From Gamsiella multidivaricata (taxonomy: Eukaryota; Mortierellomycota; Mortierellomycetes; Mortierellales; Mortierellaceae): a DNA stretch of 64,000 nucleotides. The stretch's first letter is position 1, and each line of letters begins with the position of its first letter. A program made the translations under genes and the position numbers. Shown here in pieces: positions 38,035-49,678 of this stretch. The notes beneath the pieces are model-generated. The model did no database searches. It worked only from the letters and a program-made list of their open reading frames with translations, and had not been told where the DNA came from. Location: assembly GCF_025024155.1 (NCBI RefSeq), contig NW_026251819.1, positions 30,587 through 94,586 of the forward strand, given 5' to 3'.

Positions 38035-38625
38035 ATGAACAGCGAAACCAATATCGAAAGCAAAGTCGGCCGCCCCGCCGCCAGTGAGTTGTCCTTCCCA
38101 ATGTATTTGCACTCTTCCTCAGCATTAGTAGTTGAACAATGGTTTTGACCAAGCTGCTACTATTATTTTTTTACCCCGCAGACAAGGTCGGAGGTATGCG
38201 TGTCCCAGCGCCAGATCATCCCGTCCCTGTTGTGCGCAAGTAAGTCCGCCCATCTATTCTGTTCATTAGGTTCTCTTTTTTTTTTTTTTTTTTTTTTTAA
38301 TATCTCTTTTCCCTGCGCGCCAAAGACCATTATGCTGACGATCTCCCGTGTTTCGTCCTGTATGAATTGCAACAATAGGGTCCATGAGAAAAAGGACGAT
38401 GAGGATTCGGGCGTTTTGAACGCAGATCAGCAAGAACTCGAGAAGCTGGAGCGCTTCGAGTACGAGAAGCAGACTCGCAAGGCTGCCGGCGAACGCCTGG
38501 CCAGGATGTACGAGCGACAGCCTAAGCACGAGATCACCAATAACTTCAGACAGAACCAAAACATTTATGTCGATCAGCCCGTTCTTCACAATCACGAGAA
38601 GTCTGGCGGTGCTGTCCAGCAGTAA
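38035..38625 (+). CDS. DAP1-like small protein
   Basis: Exons 38035..38083, 38182..38239, 38379..38625; 117 aa. N-terminus reads SKVGRPAANKVGGMRV, close to the hallmark of animal death-associated protein 1 and DAPL1 (K-x-G-x-P-x-A-x-K-x-GGMR). Animal DAP1 is a small proline-rich phosphoprotein that restrains autophagy downstream of TOR and has been linked to dormant ribosomes. Downstream the protein is charged and predicted helical (DQQELEKLERFEYEKQTRKA) with a C-terminal YVDQPVLHNHEKSGG, which departs from the animal protein. No membrane or catalytic feature. The family call rests on the N-terminal motif only; the gene model is well supported by three phase-matched exons. Confidence 0.6.
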
Positions 38626-39005
38626 ACGGCCTGGGACACCTGCTTAAGAAATTGCTCATTTGTTTTGAACAGATGAAGCGGCTCCGTGTATAAGCATCGC
38701 AATCTGTATATAATAAAAACTGTTTCTTTCACATACCAGATGCAGCTGCAAAATGCAACACAAAAAAAAAGCCAAAAAAAAAAAGAGTTGTTTTCATACA
38801 GGATTTGATCTGACGCGACAAGCGTTTGTGATTATGTTTGGTACACGAAAGAAAAAGAAGACAACAGTGGCAATAGGGCAAACAACAAAAAGACAAGAGG
38901 GAGAAAGAGAGAGAACGACTCTAGAAAATCAAGTACATGTGCTGCTTGTTGAGAAGATATAGATGACAACTCGGTACACAACAAAGACCTCCTCCGTGCC
39001 TCGTC

Positions 39006-40867
39006 TTACAGCTTCCCCTCTGGGAACAAAACCTTCTGGACTGCCTCGATGACCTTGCCATGGATCTTTGCGTGGGATGCGATCACTCCAGAGTTGGTCG
39101 CCAGTGTCCTGCCCTTTGAAAAATCCAATGGCTTTCCATGTATATCCGAGACTATGCCTCCCGCCTCAGCGACCAGCAGACTACCCGAAGCATGGTCCCA
39201 GATCTTTTCCTCGTACGAAGCGCTGACAGGCAGCCTCAAATATATCTCCGCATCGCCTCGTGAGAGGGAGCAGTATTTACATTGACTGTCCATGCGCACC
39301 GGCGGCCTCGTGATGCCCAACAGCTGTGCGATCTTTGCAGAGTCGCTCTGGTTGGAATGTCCACTTTCGACGCTTTCACAAAAGCTGGCATCGGCCAGGC
39401 TTTGGATGTCGCACATTGAAATTGGAATCTCTGTTGATGACGAAAAGTTGCGCTGATGGAGTATGGCAAGGGCATAGATAAGTCATACAAGCAAAGGCGG
39501 TTAGTGCTTGATGACACTTAGCGCAACACCCGCACCTGCAACATACGATACAAAGCTAAAATAAAAATAAAAATAAAATAGTGTACCTGGAAGGCACCCT
39601 GTCCCTTGACGGTGATAAAAAGGCATCCTTTCTCGCCATCCTGGTCCTTGGCATCAACGGGAAGATTGGGACAGCCCATCACTCCGAGTTCAACTTGACC
39701 GTCGACAATCAAGGCCAGGCAGACCGCAAACTGCTCGCCTCGCAAGAATCCCTTTGTGCCATCGATCGGATCTAATGCCCACATACGGCCAGAGGCGCCT
39801 CCTGCATATGTACCGCGATCTATTGTCTCCAGGAGCTGTGCAGAAGGAAAGGGTTAATCTTTTTGTTACTGCTGTGCAAACTAACCATGAACATGCCTCA
39901 TAAAGCGTCCCAATACGTTTCACGCTGTTCTGCTGAGTGAATGTATCTCATCATCGCTGAAGGAAATGGTGACAAATTGTGGATCCACTTAATTTTCAAT
40001 CTCAATTTTGGTTGCGAATCTACAATCCATGCTCTCGACACTCGACTTCACATGCACTCTCTGAACAAATGCATGTCCTCATACTTCCTCGAAATATACC
40101 TCAGACTGGCATAATGTACCAATCAAAGATACCATTCATACGACTTACCGATTGCTCTGTCAAGAGCGTATCTAGCCCGGAATTGGCGAGCTCCAGCACC
40201 TTTTCCCGCATGGGCCGACCCTCTTCACCCCTCAAATCCTTCGAGTCCTCCTCTCCGACAATGGGGTCCTCTGGGAAGGACTTGTGAAGGAACGTGTTGA
40301 CGACTGCCTGCGCACTAAAATCTGCGACTGAGGAACAATTTGCAATTGAAGAGGGACAAATAGAAAAATTAGGTCACAAATATAATGAGGAAATAAGGGA
40401 AAAAGAGATCAAAGTTGTGTGACCGAAGGAATAGAACAAAGCCGATCGGCACACTTACCAGTAACAGGCGACTTGTCCTTCTTAGTGATCGTCTCGCCGT
40501 TGACGAGCTTTGTAAAGACCCGCTGACAGACCTTGCTTGCAGCCAAGACCGCGTGAATGGCAACAGCTCGCTCCGCGGCATATGCGAGTGCTATGTTTGC
40601 CACAAAACTCTCAGGTCAGCTTTTTGTTTGATCTGCATCAAAGTGGTCCGGACGAGTCATTGCTCGGCCGATCAACAATGCCATAGATCGCTCGGATCGA
40701 TCGTTGCTGTCACAATCATGATCTTCAGATATACAGCAAGCAAATCCAATTATCCCGATGCGTGTTTCAAAATCCCTTAACCAAGCAGCTGCCTCATAGT
40801 CAAAACGACGTCTGCGGTAGGCCATTCCTGGATGAACATAAGATATCCTTGAGGCCTTACCAGACAT
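39006..40867 (-). CDS. MET22: 3'(2'),5'-bisphosphate nucleotidase (HAL2/MET22)
   Basis: Exons complement(39006..39428, 39587..39835, 40149..40327, 40459..40590, 40861..40867); 329 aa. The enzyme turns phosphoadenosine phosphate (PAP), the by-product of sulfate reduction, into AMP and is the Li/Na-sensitive target in salt stress. Seen: KDKSPVTVADFSAQAVVN, metal site VGEEDS, the inositol-phosphatase signature DPIDGTKGFLRGEQFAVCLA, CESVE.GHS, the second signature WDHASGSLLVAEAGG and a final LDFSKGR. All metal ligands are present. Length is slightly below yeast (357). The first coding exon is only 7 nt (M-S and one base), deduced because it joins in phase to ALAYAAERAVAIHAV; another start is possible. 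No targeting sequence. Confidence 0.92.
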
Positions 40868-41408
40868 GGTGAGGGAGAGGGAGGTTTTGGTGGAGGGGAG
40901 GGAGGTTTTGGTGGGGGGGAGGGATGCAGGAGGAGGATGGGATCGGAGTGGCGGATGAGATGCGGAGAGGTGATGGAGAAAGAGAGAGAAAGGAAGAGAG
41001 AAGTGAGAAGAACCTTGTGGGCTGGTAGGCCTAGGCGTGAGTGTGTTGTGTGGGTTGAGTCCGTTTGTACTCTGTGCTTTGTTGTTTGCCGCCAATGCCG
41101 CACGCATTCCTTCCCTGTCTTGGACAAAAAAGATTAAAAGTCACGCTATGGCGTTATCGCGCGCCATGCGATTCGGCCCTCGCCCCTGCATCAAAAAACA
41201 GCAAAACTCTGTTCCGTCGTTCTATGAGATCCTCCAGGCGCAGTAGTCCATGGACAAGAAAGCACGAACGAGAATAAAGAACCAAGATCTTGTTCAGCTC
41301 ATGTCATATCTGCGCATCCTCAATGCCTCCTCTCTTCATTATTACTAATCATTCGCGCGTATGATCCACAACATATCAACATCATCTCGCAGCTTTATTT
41401 GCATCTTC

Positions 41409-44400
41409 TTAGCGATCCCAGCGTTTTCTTCGATCTGAAGAATCATTCTGACCATGAGGGTTCACAGGTCTCGCATCAGCTTGATGGTTATGTGGAGGGT
41501 AAGGTGGTGGTGGACGGTACATATGTGGCGGTAATGGCAGTGCTGGATGCTGTGGATGCGCTTGACTGTTATACACACCAGGGGGCGGAGGCGGGAACGG
41601 ATACCCTGGCGGAGGAGGCTGACCCTGGTATGGGAGCCCTGGAGGAGGCCCTGGCCTTGGTGGTGGTGGTCGATGTGCATGATGCTGGGATGGAGGTCGA
41701 TTTTGAGGCGGATATCCATAACCAGGCGATTGAGCGGGAGGCGGCGGTCGTTGGTGGGCGTGTGTATGTTGTGGAGAATATTGAGGAGCTGGAGGGTAGG
41801 ACCCAGGATGGGGTAGTGGTGGGCGCTGCGAAGGTGCTGCTTGATACGGCTGTCCTTGATGTGTAGGCACTGGCGGCCCACCAGTGCTCGCCGGGGCAGC
41901 CTGAGGCGGTTTATTTCTTGGCGTCGCATCGGAGGAGGATGGCGACTCGTATGCTCCTGTCTCAGGTCGCGATGCCTTCTGAAATCCAGATATATGGTAG
42001 CCAAACCCTGATCCAGGTCCTGATCCAGATCCAGATCCATATCCCCGCGAGCCATCACCAGACCCAAAGTTTCTGCCTTCTCCTCCCTGACCTCCCCGAA
42101 AATTTTGCTGGCGTCGGTCGCCTTGTCCTACAGCTATACTATTTGAGGAAGACGAATAAGTATGGTCCTGTAAGTGATCAGAGGAGTGGAACCGCCCGCC
42201 AGATCCACCACGTCCACCGCGTCCACCTCTCCCCCCACGCCCTCTTCCACCACGGTCTCCTCCTCCACCTCGATGACCACCCATGAACTGTCTGGATTTT
42301 CTGAACCGCGGATTCTGCATAGCGATCTTCAGCACATCTGGGGAAACAGCCTGGCCAAACTGTTCTAGATTCCGAACTAGGTCCCCAGCAAAACGGTCGT
42401 CCTTTTCCGTGATCAGCGTGTATGCAGTTCCCTTTTCGCCCGCACGTCCAGTTCTGCCGACGCGATGAACATGAGAGTCGATGTCTCGCGCAACATCATA
42501 GTTGACGACCGTGCGGATGGACTTGATATCCAAACCTCGTGCTGCAACATCCGTTGCGACCAAAGTTGGAAACTGTTTGACTTTGTAATCGTGGACCGCC
42601 TTATCACGTTCCTGCTGTAGCATATCTCCATGAAGACACTCGCCTGGGCGTAATCGCGTAATCGTTAGATTGGTAAGCAAAATTTGAATAGATATAAACT
42701 AACAAGGAACGAGGTGTACGCAGTATCATTTTAAAACCTACATTTGACGCCGGCTTTCTTAAGATTCTCTGTGAGTTCGACAACACCATTCTTTCTAGAG
42801 ACGAATATGAGAACGCTTCCAACTAGAAAAACAAAGACAGTAGTATGTTAGATGGTCCGTTACCTTCTACTACATAGCTTGAAGGACATCAAACAAGTGT
42901 GTGTGCAAACTTACGTGCTTCGAATTCATGAAGTCGCTCCATAAGCCAGTTCCACTTGAGCGAGTCGTCCTTCAAGGTCTGGATTACTTGAGTGACATCT
43001 GAGTTGATCTGCAGTGTTGAAAATAAAGGTGGACAAGCGATGAGCAAGGCAAAAGCGTCGTTCCGAGGGCCATCCGTGCTCGCGTTCCTGTCGCGGCCGT
43101 TCGCATACTTGTCCAACATTGCCAATCGATATCCGCACTGGATCAGTCATCACTTCTCTAGCAAGTTTCTCGACACGCTTTTGGAATGTGGCACTAAACA
43201 ACAGGGCTAAAAGATAAGAAAAATACATCAAACAGTTTTTCAGTCTGAGGCAATTGCAACTCGGATATGTACACATCCTTGTAATATGTTGCATCCCTCG
43301 GCAAGGCACTCACTTTGACGATCTGGTCGGATGTTATCACAGATCGACCGAACTTGTGGCTCTGTACACCATGAGGCAGTTGAAAATGCTGTTAGTGAAT
43401 GTCGCATATCCATATTTGTCCATATTCGCGCCAATCGTGCCGTCCGTCATTCTAGAAAGAAACTTACCAAATCCAAGATCGAACACACGGTCAGCTTCAT
43501 CCAGCACCAGAAAGGACGTGCGCCTGAAATTCGTCGCCTTGATCTTGATCATATCAATCAATCGTCCAGGCGTCGCAACCAGGATCTCGACACCAGACCG
43601 AAGTGTCTTGAGCTGATCATGCTTGTTCGCGCCTCCGTACACAACTGCAACGCGCAGGCCATAGGCCCTCGCGAAGCGTTTTGCCTCGCTGTAAATTTGA
43701 TCCGCCAACTCACGCGTGGGTGCAAGAACAACTCCGATCGGGCCGTCGCCCTTGTCCAGTTCCTGCTGATCCATAATGTGAGTGATCATCGGCAGCAAGA
43801 ACGCTGCAGTCTTTCCAGAGCCCGTTTTTGCGATACCAATGATGTCGCGTCCAGAAAGTGCAACAGGTATGGCTTGTCTTTGAATGCCGCTGGGCTCTGT
43901 ATATCCAGCACGTCGGATCGTCTCTATCAATGCCTCCTCAAAACCAAAATGTGCAAATGATATGCATGGCCTGGCGACATCCGCTCCTGAAACCCTCATA
44001 TCTGTGTATAGGCAACGATGTTTCAATGGTTAGGCACTTCGCTTTGCGGTATGACACATATCTTCCAGTACAGGGACGTCTTATATACCGAGATCCATTC
44101 TGATCTGCCTGACTTGTTCCTCGGATAGTTTGGCGATGTCTTCATGCTCCTCATAAAAGCACTTTTCAATCTCAATGTAATTCTGTCTAGAGTGATCCAT
44201 TCTTGGCAAGGGCGTGATCTCCTTTTTGCCTTGAGTTTCATACGCCATGTCGTCTGCATCAAACCTATGATGCAGTAAATGCGATTTAGTTGAAGTGGGA
44301 CGCGGGATATGATTTCTCTAAGGCCATGTATACCGTTCCATAAACGTACTGTGTTTCAGATGCACCATCAACTGCTCTTGCGGTCGCATACACTTCTTCG

Positions 44401-45323
44401 TCAGAGTCAGCATCCTAGATTGAATGTAATGTCCAGAATCCATCTTAGTATCACTTGATCCATGGATCTGATTACAGAGCGACTATTGTAGGCAGCTCAG
44501 AAGGTTCCTCTGCCTTACCTCATCACGCTCCCTCACAGGTCCGCCTTGTCCGATTGTTATTCCTTTTTTCTTCATGTGCTTCATGTAGCTCTCGACATAA
44601 TCCTCGTCCTCAATATCGTCGCGTCGGACCTATAGTTATGTAGACGTTGTAAGTAACATAGACTAGAAAGCAGCAGCAATTTATCCATAATTACAATGCG
44701 CACCTTCTCTACTGATGGCTTCTCTGCTTCTTGCTGAACCTGAGTGTCGATTTTAGCCATAAAGGCATCCAGTGGATCATCTTCATCTTCATCTGCTCCC
44801 TCGATATCTCCCTGCAATATGTCTTCTGACGGCACTATAAAAGAGAGAGAGAAGAATGAGATCAACAAAGACACATGACGCTGAGAGGGACCATAGTTGT
44901 TGTTCGCTCTTGAGCCCATTGGACAAACGGGGAGATACCTTTCTTAGGATCGAGCCGCGAGAAGGCATCGTCATCGTCATAATCATCGTCTTTGCGGACG
45001 GATTTCTGGAGTGGCGGCGGCGGTGGTGGTGGTGGCAGCGGGTCGCTTTTAGAAGCCAGCTTCGAGAATGAATCGTCCTCCTCCTCTTCTTCCTGATGAC
45101 GCATCATTTGTTCATCATCATTCTTCAGATTATGATCCAACTTGATCAGCTTCCGCTTAGGAGGTCCTGAATCCTCGTCCCTATCGTCGTCGTCGTCGTC
45201 GTGGAATCCGAGGGCTGCTTTGTTTGATGGTGCGCGAGTGCTGCGTCCGAATGGATTAGGCTTTGAGCCCAGGCCGGATGCGCTACCAAGACTGATGTTG
45301 ATGGATCGCTTTCCACTGCTCAT
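41409..45323 (-). CDS. DDX42: DEAD-box RNA helicase DDX42
   Basis: Exons complement(41409..42643, 42742..42822, 42915..43008, 43109..43206, 43314..43361, 43468..44001, 44089..44264, 44350..44414, 44519..44629, 44704..44834, 44939..45323); 985 aa (human 938). DDX42 is an ATP-dependent helicase associated with the U2 snRNP component SF3b. Seen: acidic, poly-Pro N-terminus; DDPLDAFMAKID, the family's marker block; SFAHFGF; Q motif; AKTGSGKTAAF (Walker A); PTRELADQI; TPGRLID; DEADRVFDLGF; LFSATFQKR; RGLDIKSIRTVVNYDVARDI; HRVGRTGRAGEKG; MQNPRFRKSR. The C-terminal about 300 residues are RGG/Gly-rich and then Pro/Tyr/Gln-rich, a likely RNA-binding disordered tail. Eleven phase-matched exons. Upstream region 45324-45804 is shared with the divergent JmjC gene. 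Confidence 0.94.
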
Positions 45324-45804
45324 GGTGATGCATTCGACGGTGTGTTGGAGAGATGAGGAAATGTGAAAATATGCGGAGACCCTAAACTAGTGTTGACGAG
45401 GGTCGAGTATCACAAAACAGTCACCGGTACGCGACCACGTTATAGGGCTCCAGCGCGCCGGAGACCGGATACTATCCTGGTTTCCAATGGTGTCCAGGGT
45501 CCCCGCTGGAAAATAATGCCAGTGCGGCCTCAAAGGTACGATACTCCGAGAGTGCTTCTTGAGCAATGTCTCGTAGCGTCGTTTTGCCTTTGCCCTCTGG
45601 CAATATCGAAAAAATAGGGCGGAGCACTGCCTGAGTCGCGCTATTAAGGGTTGAAGACCATGGTGTCGCCAAATGAAAAGCTGCTCCTCCACTCCACCGC
45701 CTTGACTGGTCAACACCTCTTTTTCGTCCTGGGTACTTGCTGCCCACGTCCACATCACCGCAGACCAAGCCAGGCGGCAGCTCTCATTCAATAGCATACC
45801 GACC
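45324..45804. promoter_or_regulatory. Divergent promoter, DDX42/JmjC gene
   Basis: 481 bp between opposite start codons. No obvious coding, and no motif I can name with confidence. Confidence 0.4.
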
Positions 45805-48800
45805 ATGATGCAACAGTCATTCGATGCGGAAGACAGGGCTCAGAAGCGCGTCGACTTGGGACCAATGAACTATGATCGGATCCTGTCTCTGGGCTTCCCA
45901 TTCCAGCCCACCAAACGCGTCAATGTCAACGAGGATGGTGTAGATCTATGGCAAGAGGTAGAGATGACGTGCATCCGAAACGGCACACCGGTCGTCCTCG
46001 AGGGCTGGCACCGACATCCAGATTGGAACCAGAAGCTCTTTACATTTCCTTACATCGAAGCCCACTACGGCGACAATGGTACCGAGATTCTTTATGACAG
46101 CGACTTTATGCTCAATATTGATTCTTAATTCAGGAGGCCTTGGATACCTACCCAACGCTTTGTATCAATGTTGACTATGCATAGAGATCGTATGTCGCAA
46201 TCTTCGTGACTTAGAGGACATCAGGATGTTGATGAGGGATTATATCCAGGAGGTGCACGCTGACAGTCTACATCCAACTCTCATGTCATCAAAGTCTCAG
46301 CGTCGAGCTGGAACTGATGATATGCCACCGACACCAGCCTCAGATTACACTTTGTCACCTGCAGCGGCGATAGAGGATGTTATGACCACACAATTTGATG
46401 GGGATATTCCTATAGCAACAGCCGGCGAGAAGGCCTCCATAACAGCAAGCCGCACCAGTAAGTCACCGTCTTCAGCAGCATCCAAACCCTCAATGAGCAC
46501 GATAGAAGGAAACACATCAATGACTATAGCTCTGTATGAGTTTACATCATCCTATAAAGGTGTTAGTACTGGATCAGCTGACAAGGAGGTCGGAGAGACT
46601 GCGACTGGGCCTGCACATGGAAGGGGTCCAAGGAGGGCTGGAAAAGCTGCGCGGAGGAATAGCCGCCTTCTGTACGCAAAGGACGTTACGTGCCCGGACG
46701 ACTGGCGGAGGTATCTGATGAATGACCTGCTGCCGCCGTTTCTCGGATATATGCGTGAGAATGATCTGAGTATGTCTAGATAGCAAATTGGTTTCATGTA
46801 TGGCCTTAATTCTATGGGAAATAGCTGACCCTGACTCTATATCTTCATGTCTTCTATCGTTATGTTCTCAGATACCTTGAACACAAAGCTTGCAGCCGAG
46901 AATTTGATGATCTATATCGGGCAAGCCGGAACTTGGTATGCTGCTTTGAACATCACCTTGTATCGCATCATGTTTAGCGAAAATGCAAATATTAATAATC
47001 GCTCCTTTATCTTGCTAGGACGCCTGCGCATATAGATCAGTGCGGGGCCATTGGACACAACATTATGGCCTGGGCAGATGATGGTACGGCTTCAGGCGGC
47101 ATTTCTCTCGCATCATCTATGGGAGAGAATGGGCGCGATTATATATGTCTAACTGCCGTCTGCTGTTGTGTTGTTGTGCCATAGATTCTTCGTCGATTTG
47201 GTTTATGATCAAGGCTGAAGACAAGGATAAGGCTGAGGCGTTATGGAGGTCATTCGGACACCCGCTGGAGTTCGAAGGATACTTTGCCGCTGTCGAGGAG
47301 ATGCAGAAGGCCGACTTTCCGATCTACGTTGTGGAACAGAAGATCGGAGACTTTGTCATGGTCCCTTCATTATCCTACCACCAGGTCGTCAACCTGGTAA
47401 GTCCTCTTGATCCGACTACACTCAACTACTTTGGCATGCAATTTAACCAGTCGTATTTATGTTCTCAATAATTCCGTCCGCAGGGCAAGGCAACGATCAA
47501 AGTATCATGGAACAGGCTTACAGCCCACTGCCTCAAGGCCGCCGTTAATGTTGTCCTCCCTCGATATAGGGCGTATGTCTCTCAAGGCATGGATCTGGGA
47601 AGGACATGTGTGATTTACGGAATACAGTACTGACCGATATATGTTTCGCTATCTCTGTTGTAGAATCGCTCGCCCTGAAGGCTATCGCATTAACATGATC
47701 ATCAAGAGCGCGCTGGAGGCATGGAAAAACCTGCTCGGTAGTCAGTCGGGGAATCTTCCACTTCCAAGGGAACATTTTTGCCAATCCTACCGCGACATCT
47801 TAATGCTTTTTCGAACGATTGTCGAGGAAGAATGGGTGGACATGGATATCTTGAGAGACAAAGATCGAGTATTCGACCGACCACGGAGGCTCAAGAGCGT
47901 TATGCCAGCAGTGTGTGATTTTTGCAGTTCGGATGTATGGAATCGCCAGTTCCGTTGTCACAAGTGCCACCACTACGGTGATGACTATGATGTATGTGCT
48001 CGTTGCTTTAGTCTGGGTCGTGGTTGTAAGCACCGGGCAACATCGATAGAGTTTGTCGAGACGTTTTCCATGAGGTCGCTGAGGGAACTTTATTCGTCTG
48101 CAGTTCGCGCATGGAACGAGTCAAAGGTTCTTACTGGGTGTCAGGAGTATTCGCCAATTGTGGATGATTGGATCGACAGGTACGTTTATAGTACTAAGCT
48201 GTGGTTCTGAAGAACTACAGAAACTGCAAGGGATGGCATGATTAACTTGCAATCGTCCTTCTTTTTCTTTTCTCTTTTTTTTTTAACCGCACTAGTGTTG
48301 TCCCATCCAAGGACAAGGAATACTCTTTTTCATCTATCGCATACATGAGACGAGAAGACTTGAAGGCCGCTGCGAGGGTACGTGCACTGTATTTTACATC
48401 TCGTAACACCTTGCTAGACTATCTTTTCCCTATTTATCGGGATTCTAAAAACAGTATATTCATTCTTATCTATTATACTCTTAGATATGCGATAGATGCC
48501 ATCGATGCAAAGCACGTAACCACTTCATTCTGAGATTAGCCTGCCCCAGCTGCAATGCAGTATTCTGTGAATCCTGTCTCTACGAGCACCATGGCACCCT
48601 ATGGAGCGATGTGGTCTCGAAAAAGGAAATTGACTGGAAATGTCCACGATGTGTGGGGACTTGTCCTTGCTATTTTTGCATCAAGAAGGCTGCCGACACT
48701 GAGAACCGGCATCAGAACAATCTACCACGGACACCACCACTGCCAAAGAGGGAACCTGCGCTGCAGTTCACACGACCTGAGGACGATTCGCGCAATCGAG

Positions 48801-49483
48801 GAGGTGTTTGCGATAATAATATGGAAAAGTCGTTTGCAAGCGAGCAGAGTGACGAAGATAAAGAGCAGGAGAACCAGGATCGATGTGGGCACTGGTCCGA
48901 CGATGTACAGGATCAGCAGGCTACAGACACGAGTCGTCAGAGTATTCGAAAATCTATTGAGGCGCAACTTGGACCTTCATCAACATCATCATCTTTGTCT
49001 TCGTCGTCGTCTTTGTCGCCGATATCTCCTCCTGGCAACGTGAAAAAGAAGAGGAAGATGAATCCAGGTGTCGATTCCTCCGAATTATATCAGTCCTCTA
49101 ATATTCCTGCAAAGCAGATGAAAGCGCGGTCCATGGCGGTTACCACCAGCTCAGCACCGTCAGCTCTTAGTCAAAATCCAGTCCGTGGCCGAAGCGGTAG
49201 TCCTGGCGTAGATCGAAGTATCTCATCTGCCAAGATTCCCATGACGGCGGAGCAGTTCATGGAGGTGATGGGAAGCTTGGAGGAAAAGGCACTTCGATAT
49301 GCTCACACCAATGGCTTGTGGCGGACCCTGGCAGCGTTCAAGGCCGAGCAAGAACAGACTGAGCAAGCCTACTATACTGAGGTGTTCCAGATGGATGCGT
49401 TCTGGTCTCAGCGCAGCAAAAGCACTCGCGACGGCTATCGAAGAGATATCCTGGAGAAGCATAGGACCAAGACCAAACCTTAG
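45805..49483 (+). CDS. JmjC-domain protein with ZZ-like and 4CXXC_R1 zinc fingers
   Basis: Exons 45805..46078, 46185..46769, 46872..46935, 47019..47083, 47185..47396, 47484..47572, 47664..48179, 48296..48377, 48485..49483; 961 aa. Probable Fe(II)/2-oxoglutarate-dependent histone demethylase. Seen: cupin entry VVLEGWHRHPDWN; a Ser/Thr-rich insert; the iron ligands H312-I-D314 in WTPAHIDQCGAIGHN; and the distal His in SYHQVVNLG (H395). After the JmjC domain comes CDFCSS...RCHKCHHYGDDYDVCARC (about 513-545), a ZZ-like finger, then ICDRCHRCKARNHFI...CPSCNAVFCESCL...CPRCVGTCPCYFCIKK (about 630-710), matching the 4CXXC_R1 finger of CDCA7/R1. The C-terminal 250 residues are Ser-rich with KKKRK as a likely nuclear signal. 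Target histone residue cannot be read. Confidence 0.88.
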
Positions 49484-49678
49484 AAACCCTAGTTCGGACT
49501 CTTGCATCTTGCATCCTCTCCATACACACATCGAATCTGGCTTTTAAAAAGCGCACAATAGCTTAAAACTCTTCAATCGCATTTCGCCTATTGCCTCATT
49601 GGTCTTTGTAATTATATACCAAGTATTTCTTAATCGGATATAAGACGCCCACTCAATCACGTCTATTTATTTATTTTT

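Noticed and set aside
46079..46128. Stop in exon 1 of the JmjC gene, suggesting a truncated small gene or pseudogene
   Set aside because: The frame past 46078 is intron. Using the donor at 46079 and acceptor at 46184 restores the family sequence EIVCRNLRDLEDIRM.
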